Source of the DNA: Lentimicrobiaceae bacterium | GTDB taxonomy: Bacteria > Bacteroidota > Bacteroidia > Bacteroidales > F082 | Direction: 5' to 3' | Assembly (NCBI GenBank): GCA_015061315.1 | Contig: SUWV01000005.1 | Location: forward strand, 1-64,000 | DNA length: 64,000 nucleotides | Part shown: positions 44,519 to 53,432 of the stretch, one piece after another | Numbering within the stretch: position 1 is the stretch's first letter | Layout of the letters: the number at the start of each line of letters is the position of its first letter | Notes under the pieces: generated by a model | Databases searched by the model: none | Told to the model about the DNA's origin: nothing | What the model saw: only the letters and a program-made list of their open reading frames with translations | Made by a program: the position numbers and the translations under genes

Positions 44519-45953
44519 GCACGTATTGATAAGCGCCTGCATCTGGATGATTGCCTCTGTCAACTCCGTCTAAATCAAACTGTAAAGCTCCTGTGGCATA
44601 TTCAGGATTTCCTAATCCAATAGCAGGTGATAATGTATCTAAGTGATAATTGGAGACTTTATCGACGAATTTAGGATTTACGTTAAAGAGACATTCTTTG
44701 TAATTAATATCATTATATCTTTTTGTTCTAAGTATTGTGTTGTTGAAGATATATGTGGTATCAGGTCCAGAATAAAATTCAGTGTCAAACTCATCTTCTT
44801 GATTACCATACATTATGCAGTTGTTCATCTCGCAATGGAAGTCGTAAGCATACTGATTGCCATCAAAAGGATTTTGATATACGTTATTGAAAAATAGGGC
44901 AGGAGTGGTTCTCGTTGATTTGTTCCAATAATTAGCTATAGTTCCTTGATTGAAAATATATTGTCCGCCGCCTGTGAGAGCTACTGCATAATTGCCGCAG
45001 TTCGATACTACGAAGTTTGATGCTCTTACGTTATATAAGTTTGTGTATAATCCTATACCAGTGTGGTTGTCAACGACAGTGTTGTGAATATCGAGGAATG
45101 CTCTATTAGCTTTTTCAAAACACTGAGCTTGTATTCCTATGAAGCCGTTTTTGATGATAGCATTTTTAATGGAATGACCGTGACCTTCGCGAGCTTCCAT
45201 CAACCATATTCTATCCCATTGTCCTGGCATGTCGGTATAGAAATCTTCCAATCTATCTCCTTGAAAAACAACAGGGTTTTCTGGCGTTCCTTCGACTCGT
45301 AATTGTCCTTCGCTATAAGCCCATAAGCCGCTGCCATCATGAAAATGAATCTGTGTTCCTGGTTCAATGACTAATGTGCCATACGAATTTATTAAAGCGT
45401 AACCATATACGACGTATGGTCTCTCTGCCGTCCAGTGAACTTCTTGAAGACTGTCGGCGATGATTTTGAATTTTGGAAAGCCATTAATATATTGGTCTGC
45501 AACTATATAATTTGCATTCTGCCCGTATGCGGTGAGATTGACAATTTGTCTGTTGTCGTTAGTTTCAAATATCAGCTTGTCTTCAACGAAAAATGGATTA
45601 TTCAGGTCGTTGGGGTTTATTGTCACTCTGACAAATACATAAATACTGTCTTTGGCATATATCTCAATATCGGAGAATTTATGACCAGATTGTCCATCGA
45701 CATTAATGCTGAACTGTGAGAGATTACCACTTTCTAAGCGAATCGAACTTATTTTTAAATTCTCATCGTTGCTATTATATATCATAAGTTGTCGAGTTGA
45801 GGAGCCTATTGATGTGAAGACGGTGTCGAAAGTGACAGTATCAGTTGAAAATGAAATCTTTAATGACTTGTCGTCACTGAAATTTGTTGGTTTTCTACAT
45901 GCTGTGAAACCAATCAATATAGCTACTATTACAATCCCGACGTACTTATGCAT
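44499..45953 (-). CDS. right-handed beta-helix lipoprotein
   Basis: A 484-residue predicted lipoprotein (lipobox FTAC, Cys near 19). An N-terminal Ig-like region (about 30-145) with TVTFDTVFTSIGSSTRQLMI is followed by a parallel beta-helix (about 170-440), visible as repeated short strands with Asn ladders (ENPVVFQGD, IKNAIIKNGFIGIQ, NTVVDNHTGIGLY). It ends with GNHPDAGAYQYVP, common in Bacteroidetes beta-helix surface proteins. Likely surface glycan or matrix binding; no catalytic residues recognised. Its 3' end overlaps the M23 gene. Confidence 0.8.
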   Translation of the reverse strand: MHKYVGIVIVAILIGFTACRKPTNFSDDKSLKISFSTDTVTFDTVFTSIGSSTRQLMIYNSNDENLKISSIRLESGNLSQFSINVDGQSGHKFSDIEIYAKDSIYVFVRVTINPNDLNNPFFVEDKLIFETNDNRQIVNLTAYGQNANYIVADQYINGFPKFKIIADSLQEVHWTAERPYVVYGYALINSYGTLVIEPGTQIHFHDGSGLWAYSEGQLRVEGTPENPVVFQGDRLEDFYTDMPGQWDRIWLMEAREGHGHSIKNAIIKNGFIGIQAQCFEKANRAFLDIHNTVVDNHTGIGLYTNLYNVRASNFVVSNCGNYAVALTGGGQYIFNQGTIANYWNKSTRTTPALFFNNVYQNPFDGNQYAYDFHCEMNNCIMYGNQEDEFDTEFYSGPDTTYIFNNTILRTKRYNDINYKECLFNVNPKFVDKVSNYHLDTLSPAIGLGNPEYATGALQFDLDGVDRGNHPDAGAYQYVPIYEER

Positions 45954-45997
45954 ATATATTATCGTAATGATATTTTATTACGTTAGTTTGAGATCTA

Positions 45998-46534
45998 TTA
46001 TTGTGTTATTGTTTTGGAAAATTCTTCCCATGATGTTGTAAGGTAAGCATTTGAACCAATGAACTTTAATATTGGCAGAAAATCTTTTGCTTCAGCATAA
46101 CCGGGAACGATTGTTAATAATTGATTGTTTTCGTTCATGAATACGTATGAAGGATACGACATCTTACCTTGAAGTAGCGCTTGTGCTAATTCGTGAGTTC
46201 CTTTTCTTGGTCCGTTTGAGCCTTTGTTTACGAAAGTATTTCCCATAAATTCAATTGGTTCTGTTTGTTCTGCATTGAATTTCACAGCATAGAAATTCTC
46301 GTTCATATAATCGACTACGTCTTTGTCGAGGAATGTTGTCTGATCCATTTTTGTGCACCAGCCACACCAGTCTGTATAAACGTCGATGAAGATTTTTTTA
46401 GGGGTGGTTTCGTTGAGCTTGATAGCTTCTTCAAAACTCATCCAATTGATTTTCTTCGTTTCTGTATTTTGTGCAAAGATGTTATTAGCAATGATTATTG
46501 TAAGTGTCAATAATATAAGTTTAGCCTTTTTCAT
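45998..46534 (-). CDS. secreted thioredoxin-family protein
   Basis: A 178-residue periplasmic protein with a signal peptide ending FAQ (about 22). The redox motif is WCGWC (56-60, active Cys C57 and C60), preceded by IFIDVYTD. The fold matches thioredoxin-like proteins that reduce or form disulfides outside the cytoplasm. It sits two bases from smpB and is probably transcribed with it. Confidence 0.88.
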   Translation of the reverse strand: MKKAKLILLTLTIIIANNIFAQNTETKKINWMSFEEAIKLNETTPKKIFIDVYTDWCGWCTKMDQTTFLDKDVVDYMNENFYAVKFNAEQTEPIEFMGNTFVNKGSNGPRKGTHELAQALLQGKMSYPSYVFMNENNQLLTIVPGYAEAKDFLPILKFIGSNAYLTTSWEEFSKTITQ

Positions 46535-46536
46535 AA

Positions 46537-47007
46537 TTAATCGTATTTATATTTTGCTCTTTCTATTTCTTTCTTATTGTCTTTATCTTTAAGGTTATCG
46601 CGTTTGTCGTAGAAGTGTTTACCTTTTGCTAATGCGACGGTTACTTTTGCCAATCCATTATCGTTGATAAACATTTCTGTAGGGACTATAGTAAATCCTT
46701 TTTCGTTAGATTTGGTTTTTAGCTTGTTAAGCTCTCTTCGTGTGAGAAGAAGTTTTCTTTCGCGTTTTGGGTCGTGGTTGTTGTAAGTTCCATGAGAATA
46801 TTCTGCGATGTGCATGCCAATGACAAATAACTCATTGTTTTTAAAGGTACAGTACGAATCAGCGAGGCTGGCTTTGCCATCTCTGATACTTTTGATTTCT
46901 GTTCCCGTCAGCACTATACCAGCTGTGAAAGTATCTATTACGAAATATTCGAACGACACTCTCTTGTTTTTGATTCGGATTTTATTTTGTGTTTTTTCTT
47001 TTGCCAT
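46537..47007 (-). CDS. smpB: SsrA-binding protein SmpB
   Basis: A 156-residue RNA-binding protein that brings tmRNA to stalled ribosomes. Family blocks: [44 protein letters not shown] and [10 protein letters not shown] with a basic C-terminal tail. The tmRNA gene (ssrA) was not found in the window. It lies two bases upstream of the thioredoxin gene. Confidence 0.96.
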   Translation of the reverse strand: MAKEKTQNKIRIKNKRVSFEYFVIDTFTAGIVLTGTEIKSIRDGKASLADSYCTFKNNELFVIGMHIAEYSHGTYNNHDPKRERKLLLTRRELNKLKTKSNEKGFTIVPTEMFINDNGLAKVTVALAKGKHFYDKRDNLKDKDNKKEIERAKYKYD

Positions 47008-47023
47008 AATCTTTCTAATTAGA

Positions 47024-47082
47024 AATTAGGAGTTAGGAATTGTTCACAACTCCATAACTCCATAACTTCTGAACTCCTAATT
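47024..47082. repeat. inverted repeat with GGAGTTAT array
   Basis: AATTAGGAGTT (47024-47034) and AACTCCTAATT (47072-47082) form a perfect 11-bp stem; between them are ACTCCATA-type units. The distal arm covers the stop codon of the prohibitin-like gene, so it probably works as that gene's terminator. Confidence 0.7.
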
Positions 47083-47932
47083 ATTTCACGTCGCCAAGTA
47101 TTATTGGCATGCCGTCATTTCCACCGATGATAACGACTTTAGAGTTTGGAGATTCTGCGAGTTTTAAGGTCGCTTCAATACCTTTGTCGCGGAGAATCTT
47201 GTCGGTGATACTTGCACTTACGATGCTGTTAGCCTTAGCTTTACCTTCTGCTTCTACGCGTTGACGTTCTGCTTCTTGTGCTGCTTTGTCAAGTTTGAAC
47301 TCATATTCAAGAGCTTCTTGTTCTTGTTTTAACTTACTCTCAATAGCCGACTTGATGGTTGGTGGCAAGGTGACAGAACGAATAAGAACCTGGTTTAATT
47401 GAACATATTTCTCGTCTAAAAGTTTTTTTGTCTCTTCAAAGATTTCCTCTTGGATAGCGTCGCGTTTGGTTGAATAAATCTGTTCTGGTGTGTAACGACC
47501 AACTACGCTTCTTGCTGCTGAACGCATCGCTGGAATTACTATCCTATTAAGGTAGTTGGTTCCTATCTGAGCATGGAGCACTCCAAGGTCTTCCCATTTT
47601 GGTTGATACCAAGTAGAAAATTCTATCTTAATTTCCAAACCGTTAGATGATAATGCACTCATCTCTTCTGATGTCTCCTGCTGACGTGTCTCATAAACAT
47701 ACATGGTGTTCCATGGTGCTATGAAATGGAAGCCTTCTTCGTATGTTCTCTCAGTGTCAACACCGCCGCCAAATAGACGGAACAATACTCCACCGTGACC
47801 TGCAGGGATAGTGACGGTAATACGACTCCAGAAAACTATTAATAAAAGGACAATGATACCTATAACTAAAAAAGGTGTGTACTTCTTTAACTCATTGTTG
47901 TTGCGATTGTTTGATTGTTGTGAATATTCCAT
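47081..47932 (-). CDS. prohibitin-like SPFH/Band 7 protein
   Basis: A 283-residue membrane-anchored protein. An N-terminal hydrophobic segment (about 18-38) is followed by the SPFH domain (TVTIPAGHGGVLFRLFGGGV) and a helical region rich in Glu/Ala/Gln (about 195-245) as in prohibitins. These proteins form large ring-like membrane complexes and can modulate FtsH-type proteases. Promoter box TATCTTTG at 47958-47965. Single gene transcript likely. Confidence 0.92.
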   Translation of the reverse strand: MEYSQQSNNRNNNELKKYTPFLVIGIIVLLLIVFWSRITVTIPAGHGGVLFRLFGGGVDTERTYEEGFHFIAPWNTMYVYETRQQETSEEMSALSSNGLEIKIEFSTWYQPKWEDLGVLHAQIGTNYLNRIVIPAMRSAARSVVGRYTPEQIYSTKRDAIQEEIFEETKKLLDEKYVQLNQVLIRSVTLPPTIKSAIESKLKQEQEALEYEFKLDKAAQEAERQRVEAEGKAKANSIVSASITDKILRDKGIEATLKLAESPNSKVVIIGGNDGMPIILGDVK

Positions 47933-47957
47933 ATTACTGCTATTTTAATTAATGTTA

Positions 47958-47965
47958 CAAAGATA
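47958..47965 (-). promoter_or_regulatory. -7 box of the prohibitin-like gene
   Basis: TATCTTTG on the minus strand, 25 bases before the start codon at 47932. Confidence 0.65.
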
Positions 47966-48013
47966 TGATTTTTTTCTGAAAAAAACTTGTATTTGATACC
48001 TAATATTTATTGT

Positions 48014-50098
48014 CTAAATATTCCATACAATTTGTAATTTGGCATCACCGCGCCAACTGCCATTAATTGTCTCTAATCCAGAGCCTATTTCATTTCTGTC
48101 GTCATAAAATGTAAATCCTATCTTACATGATATTTGTATCTTCTCAATAAGTTTTATCTTTCCTACGAGATAAGTACGGATCCCTTTCCCTGACAAACCT
48201 CCAACAGCAAAAGCATATAAAACATCGCTTTCGTATGCATAGACGCTTCCTTTTTCTGCATTGAATAATTCGTATCTGAATGATAAATTATATGCTTTTT
48301 CTGGAGGATTATATATGATGTCTTGATATATAAGATATGTGCTATTCCTGCCGTCTTCATGATTGTTAAAGTGATATTCTATTCTGTTTTTTAGTGTTAG
48401 CTTGTCGAATAAATTGTAACTAATATGAAAACGAATCATGTTGTTTTTCTCCTCGATTAAATATCTATGGAAAACTTCAGTGTTGGCTGTGTTTTTCATC
48501 TTATTCTTGTTCCTATATTCAATGAACATCAATGTGTTTTTATTTGGCTGATAATTTATCTGCGCATCATATTCATGACCGTGACTTGGTGCGTGAACAG
48601 TATTTTTTAACCAATCTGATCTGTAGAAATCTATGCTTGTGACAAGTTTCCAATTTGCTGCAAGTGAAAATACGCTGCTGAAATACAAGCCTTTTTCGTT
48701 CCTTGTATTACTTCCTGCAGAATATGAATTGCTGTAAAAACATTGGTAATCTTTGGCATAGTTACGATATAGAATCGTTAGTTCTATATATCCTGTCGGT
48801 TGAATTGTTGTCCCCAATAATCCTGCAAAAGCTTTGTTGTCGCTCATGGCAGCTTCACCATAAATAAAGATTCTATTTGCAATATAATAAAAATCTATGC
48901 CTTGATTTATTATGTTTCTTCCTCTGAAATAGAATGAGTTGTAGATGTTGCCATCAGGATGTAGGTCTGCACTCAAATCTGTTTTGTGAATGGTGTATCC
49001 AAACTGAAAACTTGATTTTTCATAACTTAAATTCAAGCCGTATAATTGTTGCCTTATAACTCTTCTGTCTAACATTTCGTTGTAAGTGCGATGTAATCCG
49101 CTTTGTTGTAGGCTCGAAACTTTTAAAGGTGTGTCGTTAAGTGTGTCGTAGCTTATTATGTTAGCATCGCTATTTTTGTTTGAATAAAAGAAACTTAGTT
49201 CAAAGTTTTTTAAGTTCAATGTGCCTGCAATTCCTCTTAAATAATGTGTTTCATTAGCCGATTTACTAGCTGCTATTTTTCTGTTTCTTCTCAGCAGATT
49301 TCCTCCTTTTGCTACGAAAGCCATTCCGGAGCCCATTGTCAACCCTTGGCCAAAGGAGAGTCTATAATCTCCAATGGCAAGAGTTTTCAAAAACCAAAAA
49401 TTAATGAAACAAAGATGAAATGAAAACATGTCGAAACCGGAATAACATCTGCCATCAAGAAGTCTTCTGATAGAATCATTAAGCTTGTTTTTAAAGATAT
49501 ATTCACCAGGATCTTTCTCCATGACAAAGCCGGCTTCGATTTTATTTTTATAAGTGTAATTGTATCTGAGATATATTTTTTGAGGACTTCCTAAATATAC
49601 GGAGTTCGGCTTTTGATATAAGAGCGAGTCTTCTATGTCAAAATATCCTTTTTTCTTGTTAAGACATTGACTTACTTCCATAAGTATTTTACTTTTGCCG
49701 TATTTTAAATCTCTGATTTTTAGTTTATCTTTTTTACTTTCAAAACATATTACATCTTTTATGATTTCGACGCTGATACTATCCATATTCTCGACCTCAT
49801 AAAGCTCTTCCATGAATTGAATGTCACCGTAATTTCTTCTGTATGCTTTGATGCTTTCAAGTTGGAACATACTGATTAATCTCAATTCAGCAAGTATATT
49901 TATATCATCGCTATTTATGTCGATAGGATTCTCTATTATATTCCAATATGATTCTAAAAGTTCAGAATAATCAGTAGACTCTTCCTCCATGACTTCCGAC
50001 ATCTTCTCAATATGCTCAATTATCAAGTCGTTGCTTATCTGAGCATAAATGTTAAGACATAAGATGTTAAAAATCAATATAAGTAATAATTGTCTCAT
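48014..50098 (-). CDS. outer-membrane protein with helix-hairpin-helix start
   Basis: A 694-residue secreted protein (signal cut near IYAQ). The N-terminal part (about 30-110) holds helix-hairpin-helix (ComEA-like) motifs, INSDDINILAELRLISMFQLESI and YEVENMDSISVEII. The rest (about 130-694) alternates aromatic and polar residues, as an outer-membrane beta barrel does, and ends in strands. This odd pairing is known as a Bacteroidetes family of unknown role. It lies 11 bases after the next OMP gene on the same strand, so the two are an operon. Confidence 0.7.
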   Translation of the reverse strand: MRQLLLILIFNILCLNIYAQISNDLIIEHIEKMSEVMEEESTDYSELLESYWNIIENPIDINSDDINILAELRLISMFQLESIKAYRRNYGDIQFMEELYEVENMDSISVEIIKDVICFESKKDKLKIRDLKYGKSKILMEVSQCLNKKKGYFDIEDSLLYQKPNSVYLGSPQKIYLRYNYTYKNKIEAGFVMEKDPGEYIFKNKLNDSIRRLLDGRCYSGFDMFSFHLCFINFWFLKTLAIGDYRLSFGQGLTMGSGMAFVAKGGNLLRRNRKIAASKSANETHYLRGIAGTLNLKNFELSFFYSNKNSDANIISYDTLNDTPLKVSSLQQSGLHRTYNEMLDRRVIRQQLYGLNLSYEKSSFQFGYTIHKTDLSADLHPDGNIYNSFYFRGRNIINQGIDFYYIANRIFIYGEAAMSDNKAFAGLLGTTIQPTGYIELTILYRNYAKDYQCFYSNSYSAGSNTRNEKGLYFSSVFSLAANWKLVTSIDFYRSDWLKNTVHAPSHGHEYDAQINYQPNKNTLMFIEYRNKNKMKNTANTEVFHRYLIEEKNNMIRFHISYNLFDKLTLKNRIEYHFNNHEDGRNSTYLIYQDIIYNPPEKAYNLSFRYELFNAEKGSVYAYESDVLYAFAVGGLSGKGIRTYLVGKIKLIEKIQISCKIGFTFYDDRNEIGSGLETINGSWRGDAKLQIVWNI

Positions 50099-50109
50099 AA
50101 TGTATCCTC

Positions 50110-50937
50110 CTATGCTATTTGTTTTATTATGAAGACAAAACTACAACTCAATGATGCTCCTAATCTTTGGTTCATTTGGGCGCTGACATCAACAACAAAG
50201 CGATTGTAATCATAGCCGATGCCGAATGTGAATAACTCAGGATTTAATTGAAATCCGCTTCTGACAAACACCTTATTATATATGCAATATTCTATGCCGA
50301 ATCGGTATGAGAAGTTGTATTCAAAGTTTTCTTCTATTTCGCTTGTTATTAAGAATTCTTTATTGACATAATAAGAAAACCCCAATCTCATTATTATTGG
50401 TATTTTATCTCTCTCAAGAGTGTTTAACTTTACGTTTATTGGATTGAAGACGTAAGCGCCTAAACACAATGATTCACTTATATTATACTGCATTCCGATT
50501 TCAAATGTAGTGACAGATTTGTTTTTGTAATTACCCGAAAATTTAAAAAATAAATAGTCTAATTTGAGACCTATTCTCAGATTTGGTCCGAAACTTCTTG
50601 CACAAGAGATGCCTATAATGTTTTCATTATAATGTTTGTAACCAAATTGAGAAGCTGTGATAGCAATAGAGCCTATATTTAATGGTAATATCAAACCGAT
50701 ATTTTTATGTCCGAGTTCTTTAAGCATAAATTTATTATGGTATGATATGCCAGCTGTTATATGTTCTTGCGAGGCGAAACCTGCTGGATTGTTGAAACAC
50801 GACCAGAAATCGTTTAATGCGACGGAACAATTAGATAGTGATAATGTTCTTCCTCCTACGGCTTGCATTATATCGTATGCCATAAGATTTGTTGAAGATA
50901 AAACAATGAATAACCATATTAAAAATAAACGTTTCAT
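50110..50937 (-). CDS. PorV/PorQ-like outer-membrane barrel protein
   Basis: A 275-residue protein with a signal peptide (cut near LMAY) and a regular pattern of short beta strands. It opens with QAVGGRTLSLSNCSVALNDFWSCFNNPAGF, the lead of the PorV/PorQ/FadL-like group (small plug, then a 14-strand barrel). In T9SS organisms PorV shuttles cargo and PorQ aids sorting, but this protein is shorter and not clearly either. First gene of an operon with the larger OMP. Promoter box TACTTTTG at 50967-50974. Confidence 0.65.
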   Translation of the reverse strand: MKRLFLIWLFIVLSSTNLMAYDIMQAVGGRTLSLSNCSVALNDFWSCFNNPAGFASQEHITAGISYHNKFMLKELGHKNIGLILPLNIGSIAITASQFGYKHYNENIIGISCARSFGPNLRIGLKLDYLFFKFSGNYKNKSVTTFEIGMQYNISESLCLGAYVFNPINVKLNTLERDKIPIIMRLGFSYYVNKEFLITSEIEENFEYNFSYRFGIEYCIYNKVFVRSGFQLNPELFTFGIGYDYNRFVVDVSAQMNQRLGASLSCSFVFIIKQIA

Positions 50938-50966
50938 AACGGTTGTTGGTATAAAAGGTTTCGTTG

Positions 50967-50974
50967 CAAAAGTA
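50967..50974 (-). promoter_or_regulatory. -7 box of the OMP operon
   Basis: TACTTTTG on the minus strand, 29 bases before the start codon at 50937. Confidence 0.5.
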
Positions 50975-51005
50975 TAAAAAATATTTTACGGTTTGAAATA
51001 AAATG

Positions 51006-51057
51006 TATCTTTGTAGTATGTTAAAATTCATTAGGTAGTATGTTAAAATTTATTAGG
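51006..51057 (+). promoter_or_regulatory. DUF456 promoter and duplicated leader
   Basis: -7 box TATCTTTG at 51006-51013. It is followed by two 22-base direct repeats (51014-51035 and 51036-51057) of the TAGTATGTTAAAATTCATTAGG family that differ at one base (the motif shown is partial). The start codon at 51077 is 19 bases further. Confidence 0.6.
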
Positions 51058-51076
51058 TAGTATTAAATTTAAAGTT

Positions 51077-51595
51077 ATGGAATATTTAATTTATTTAGTA
51101 GCAGTTATTTGTATTATTATTGGAGTTGTTGGTGACGTAGTGCCAGGATTGCCGGGCGTACCTATCAGTTATGCAGCGATGCTATTGCTGTATTTTTTTA
51201 CAGATATAACATACTCTGTTTCTACACTTGTTATCTATGGAATAGTATGTCTTCTGATAACTGTTTTGGATTATTTTGTCCCGATTTGGGGAACTAAGAA
51301 GTTTGGAGGTACCAAAGCTGGAGTGAAGGGAAGCACCATAGGATTAATAATAGGTGTGATTGTTTTACCTTTGTTGGGAGTTGTTCTCGGACCTTTTGGT
51401 ATTATCGGAATCATTGCTGGGCCATTTGTTGGAGCGTATATAGGAGAGAAGATGAGCGGTGTTGACGATACACTAGCATGGCGTTCTGCCTTCGGTTCTT
51501 TTGTAGGTTTCGTGGCTGGAACATTATTGAAGGTGGTTTATTCCTTAGTCGTTGGTTTTGTGGTGATAAAGGATATTATTGTCTCGTTTTTTTAA
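51077..51595 (+). CDS. DUF456-family membrane protein
   Basis: A 172-residue membrane protein with about five segments. It opens with VVGDVVPGLPGVPISYAAML and has repeated Gly-rich helices (GGTKAGVKGSTIGLIIG, GPFVGAYIGE) typical of DUF456, whose function is unknown. It has its own promoter and an unusual 22-base duplication in its leader. A hairpin follows the stop. Confidence 0.85.
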   Translation: MEYLIYLVAVICIIIGVVGDVVPGLPGVPISYAAMLLLYFFTDITYSVSTLVIYGIVCLLITVLDYFVPIWGTKKFGGTKAGVKGSTIGLIIGVIVLPLLGVVLGPFGIIGIIAGPFVGAYIGEKMSGVDDTLAWRSAFGSFVGFVAGTLLKVVYSLVVGFVVIKDIIVSFF

Positions 51596-51634
51596 AGACT
51601 CAGAGATACAAAGATGTTTTAACTCTGAGTCTTT
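51594..51634. terminator. hairpin between DUF456 and the C69 dipeptidase
   Basis: Perfect 12-bp stem AAAGACTCAGAG/CTCTGAGTCTTT with a 17-base loop, between convergent genes. There is no strong T-run after it, so termination efficiency is uncertain. Confidence 0.6.
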
Positions 51635-51647
51635 GTATTTATAAACA

Positions 51648-53357
51648 CTACATCTCTTCCACAACTCTCTTCTTCCATGAGTCGGGGTAGCCGGCTTGCT
51701 TAGGTTTTGCAGGATAGCCGTGTCCGTTGTCGATGAACCTGCCGTTTTCTTCTTGCTTGATGTTGCTGTCGAGATATTTTACCAACAAGAAGTTATCTAA
51801 TTCTTTCCAACGTCTTACGGTGTTTTGCCCCGATTTTGAAGAGTAGTCTGTTAAGAATGCGATGGCTTCTTCTTTAGAGTTGTTTAAAAGTTCGATGGCT
51901 TTCTTGTCAACGTCTTTAACTTCATTCTGATATTGAGTCTCTAATTCTTTCTGTACTTTCTGTATGTCGCCTATGACTCTGTTATAGAAAAGGTATTTGA
52001 AATGAGCCACTCTGTTGAATACCCAGAAAGCCGCGTTGTCGGAATACGTTATCATATTGCCGTTACCTTGTCTAAATTCCTCAGGTACTTCTGTTATTGA
52101 GCAATAGAAAGGAGTATAGACTGTTGAGTTAGTGTCATCGACGCCGAACCATATAATACCGCCTACTTCGTTTGGTAACCAATTTCTTGTCTGTGCTATG
52201 AAAGAGAAACCAGTCTGTTGTGTGACGGTACTTCTTTCGTGGAAATATTCCTTGCCCTCATATTCCCAGTAGAGCGGTGTCCATCTGTATGGCGAGCCGA
52301 ATGGATCAGCGCCTGCTCCTTGTGACTTGTCTAACTCAGTGTTTTGAAAATGATTACGCATGAAATACATCATGTCGTCTAAGGAGATCTTGCGGTTAGG
52401 TTTCACATAAAGAGGCATTCTTGGATTGTCTAAGTTCTTTCCCGTAGCGTAATCCCAGTATTGATCCATGTCGTCGCAAATGTCGTTAAACATCATCCAT
52501 ACGCGGAGGTCGCAGATGCGGGCGGCTGCAAAATCTACTGGAGCGAAAGCCGCGCTGAAGTCGAAGTCGGCGTCTTTGCCGTTAAAGTAATTCTTCCTTC
52601 TTGCGAAGTCGATGATGTCGTGTTTATAAATGACTTCCACATCTTGATTGTAGAGTTTTTTCCAGTCTTTGTCGGTGATAGATTTCTTGCCGTCGCGCAG
52701 AGGGAATGTGGTGATACGAGCTGCGTTGGCGTGGCCTGAGACGTAGCCGTCAGGTATTCTTATCGCGACCCATACTGCGCCTTTGTCGGCATTGACGGTG
52801 TCGTTCAGTTTCTTGTCGTACTTAGGCGTGTAGCCTTTGCCTATTATCTCCATATACCACACCTCGTTGGCGTCAGAGATGGAGAATGTCTCGCCGTCGC
52901 TGCCGTAGCCGTATTGTTCTACCAAGTCGGCGATTATTTTTATTGCCTCGCGTGCCGAGGTGCTACGTTCTAATGCCATGAACATGAGGCTGCCATAGTC
53001 GATGATGCCTGTCGGGTCGATGAGCTCGGTGCGACCTCCGAAAGTCGTTTCTCCAAGAGCGACCTGGTTTTCGTTGATATAACCAACCACCTGATAAGTG
53101 TGAGTAGGCTGAGGTACGTAGCCTCTGATGGCGTTGGTGCCGCGGTCGTAGATGGTCCTCATATCGCCAGGACTCCAGTCGGCAGCGGGAGTGAAGTAGA
53201 GCTCGCCATATCTGATGTGCGAGTCGGCAGCGTAGGTGATGAAGTTGGAGCCATCGACGGAGGCGCCTTTGGTCACTAAGAAGTTAGTACAGCCATAAGA
53301 GTCGATGGTAAATAATGACATTAAAAAAATGAGTGATAATAATTTGATGTTTCTCAT
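51648..53357 (-). CDS. C69-family dipeptidase
   Basis: A 569-residue secreted Ntn-type hydrolase. After a signal peptide (cut near DSYG) the mature chain starts with C23-T-N-F, the N-terminal nucleophile Cys of family C69. DGSNFITYAADSH follows, typical of the family. Such enzymes cleave dipeptides (often with aromatic or acidic residues) and are common in gut and oral Bacteroidales. Length is normal. Promoter box TATCTTTG at 53380-53387. Confidence 0.92.
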   Translation of the reverse strand: MRNIKLLSLIFLMSLFTIDSYGCTNFLVTKGASVDGSNFITYAADSHIRYGELYFTPAADWSPGDMRTIYDRGTNAIRGYVPQPTHTYQVVGYINENQVALGETTFGGRTELIDPTGIIDYGSLMFMALERSTSAREAIKIIADLVEQYGYGSDGETFSISDANEVWYMEIIGKGYTPKYDKKLNDTVNADKGAVWVAIRIPDGYVSGHANAARITTFPLRDGKKSITDKDWKKLYNQDVEVIYKHDIIDFARRKNYFNGKDADFDFSAAFAPVDFAAARICDLRVWMMFNDICDDMDQYWDYATGKNLDNPRMPLYVKPNRKISLDDMMYFMRNHFQNTELDKSQGAGADPFGSPYRWTPLYWEYEGKEYFHERSTVTQQTGFSFIAQTRNWLPNEVGGIIWFGVDDTNSTVYTPFYCSITEVPEEFRQGNGNMITYSDNAAFWVFNRVAHFKYLFYNRVIGDIQKVQKELETQYQNEVKDVDKKAIELLNNSKEEAIAFLTDYSSKSGQNTVRRWKELDNFLLVKYLDSNIKQEENGRFIDNGHGYPAKPKQAGYPDSWKKRVVEEM

Positions 53358-53379
53358 AATTGTGAAATTTTCTTTTACG

Positions 53380-53387
53380 CAAAGATA
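53380..53387 (-). promoter_or_regulatory. -7 box of the C69 dipeptidase gene
   Basis: TATCTTTG on the minus strand, 22 bases before the start codon at 53357; back to back with the rarA box. Confidence 0.65.
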
Positions 53388-53408
53388 ATATTTTTAGTCA
53401 GAAAATTT

Positions 53409-53416
53409 TATCTTTG
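53409..53416 (+). promoter_or_regulatory. -7 box of rarA
   Basis: TATCTTTG, 16 bases before the start codon at 53433. Confidence 0.65.
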
Positions 53417-53432
53417 TAGCAAATAATAAACG

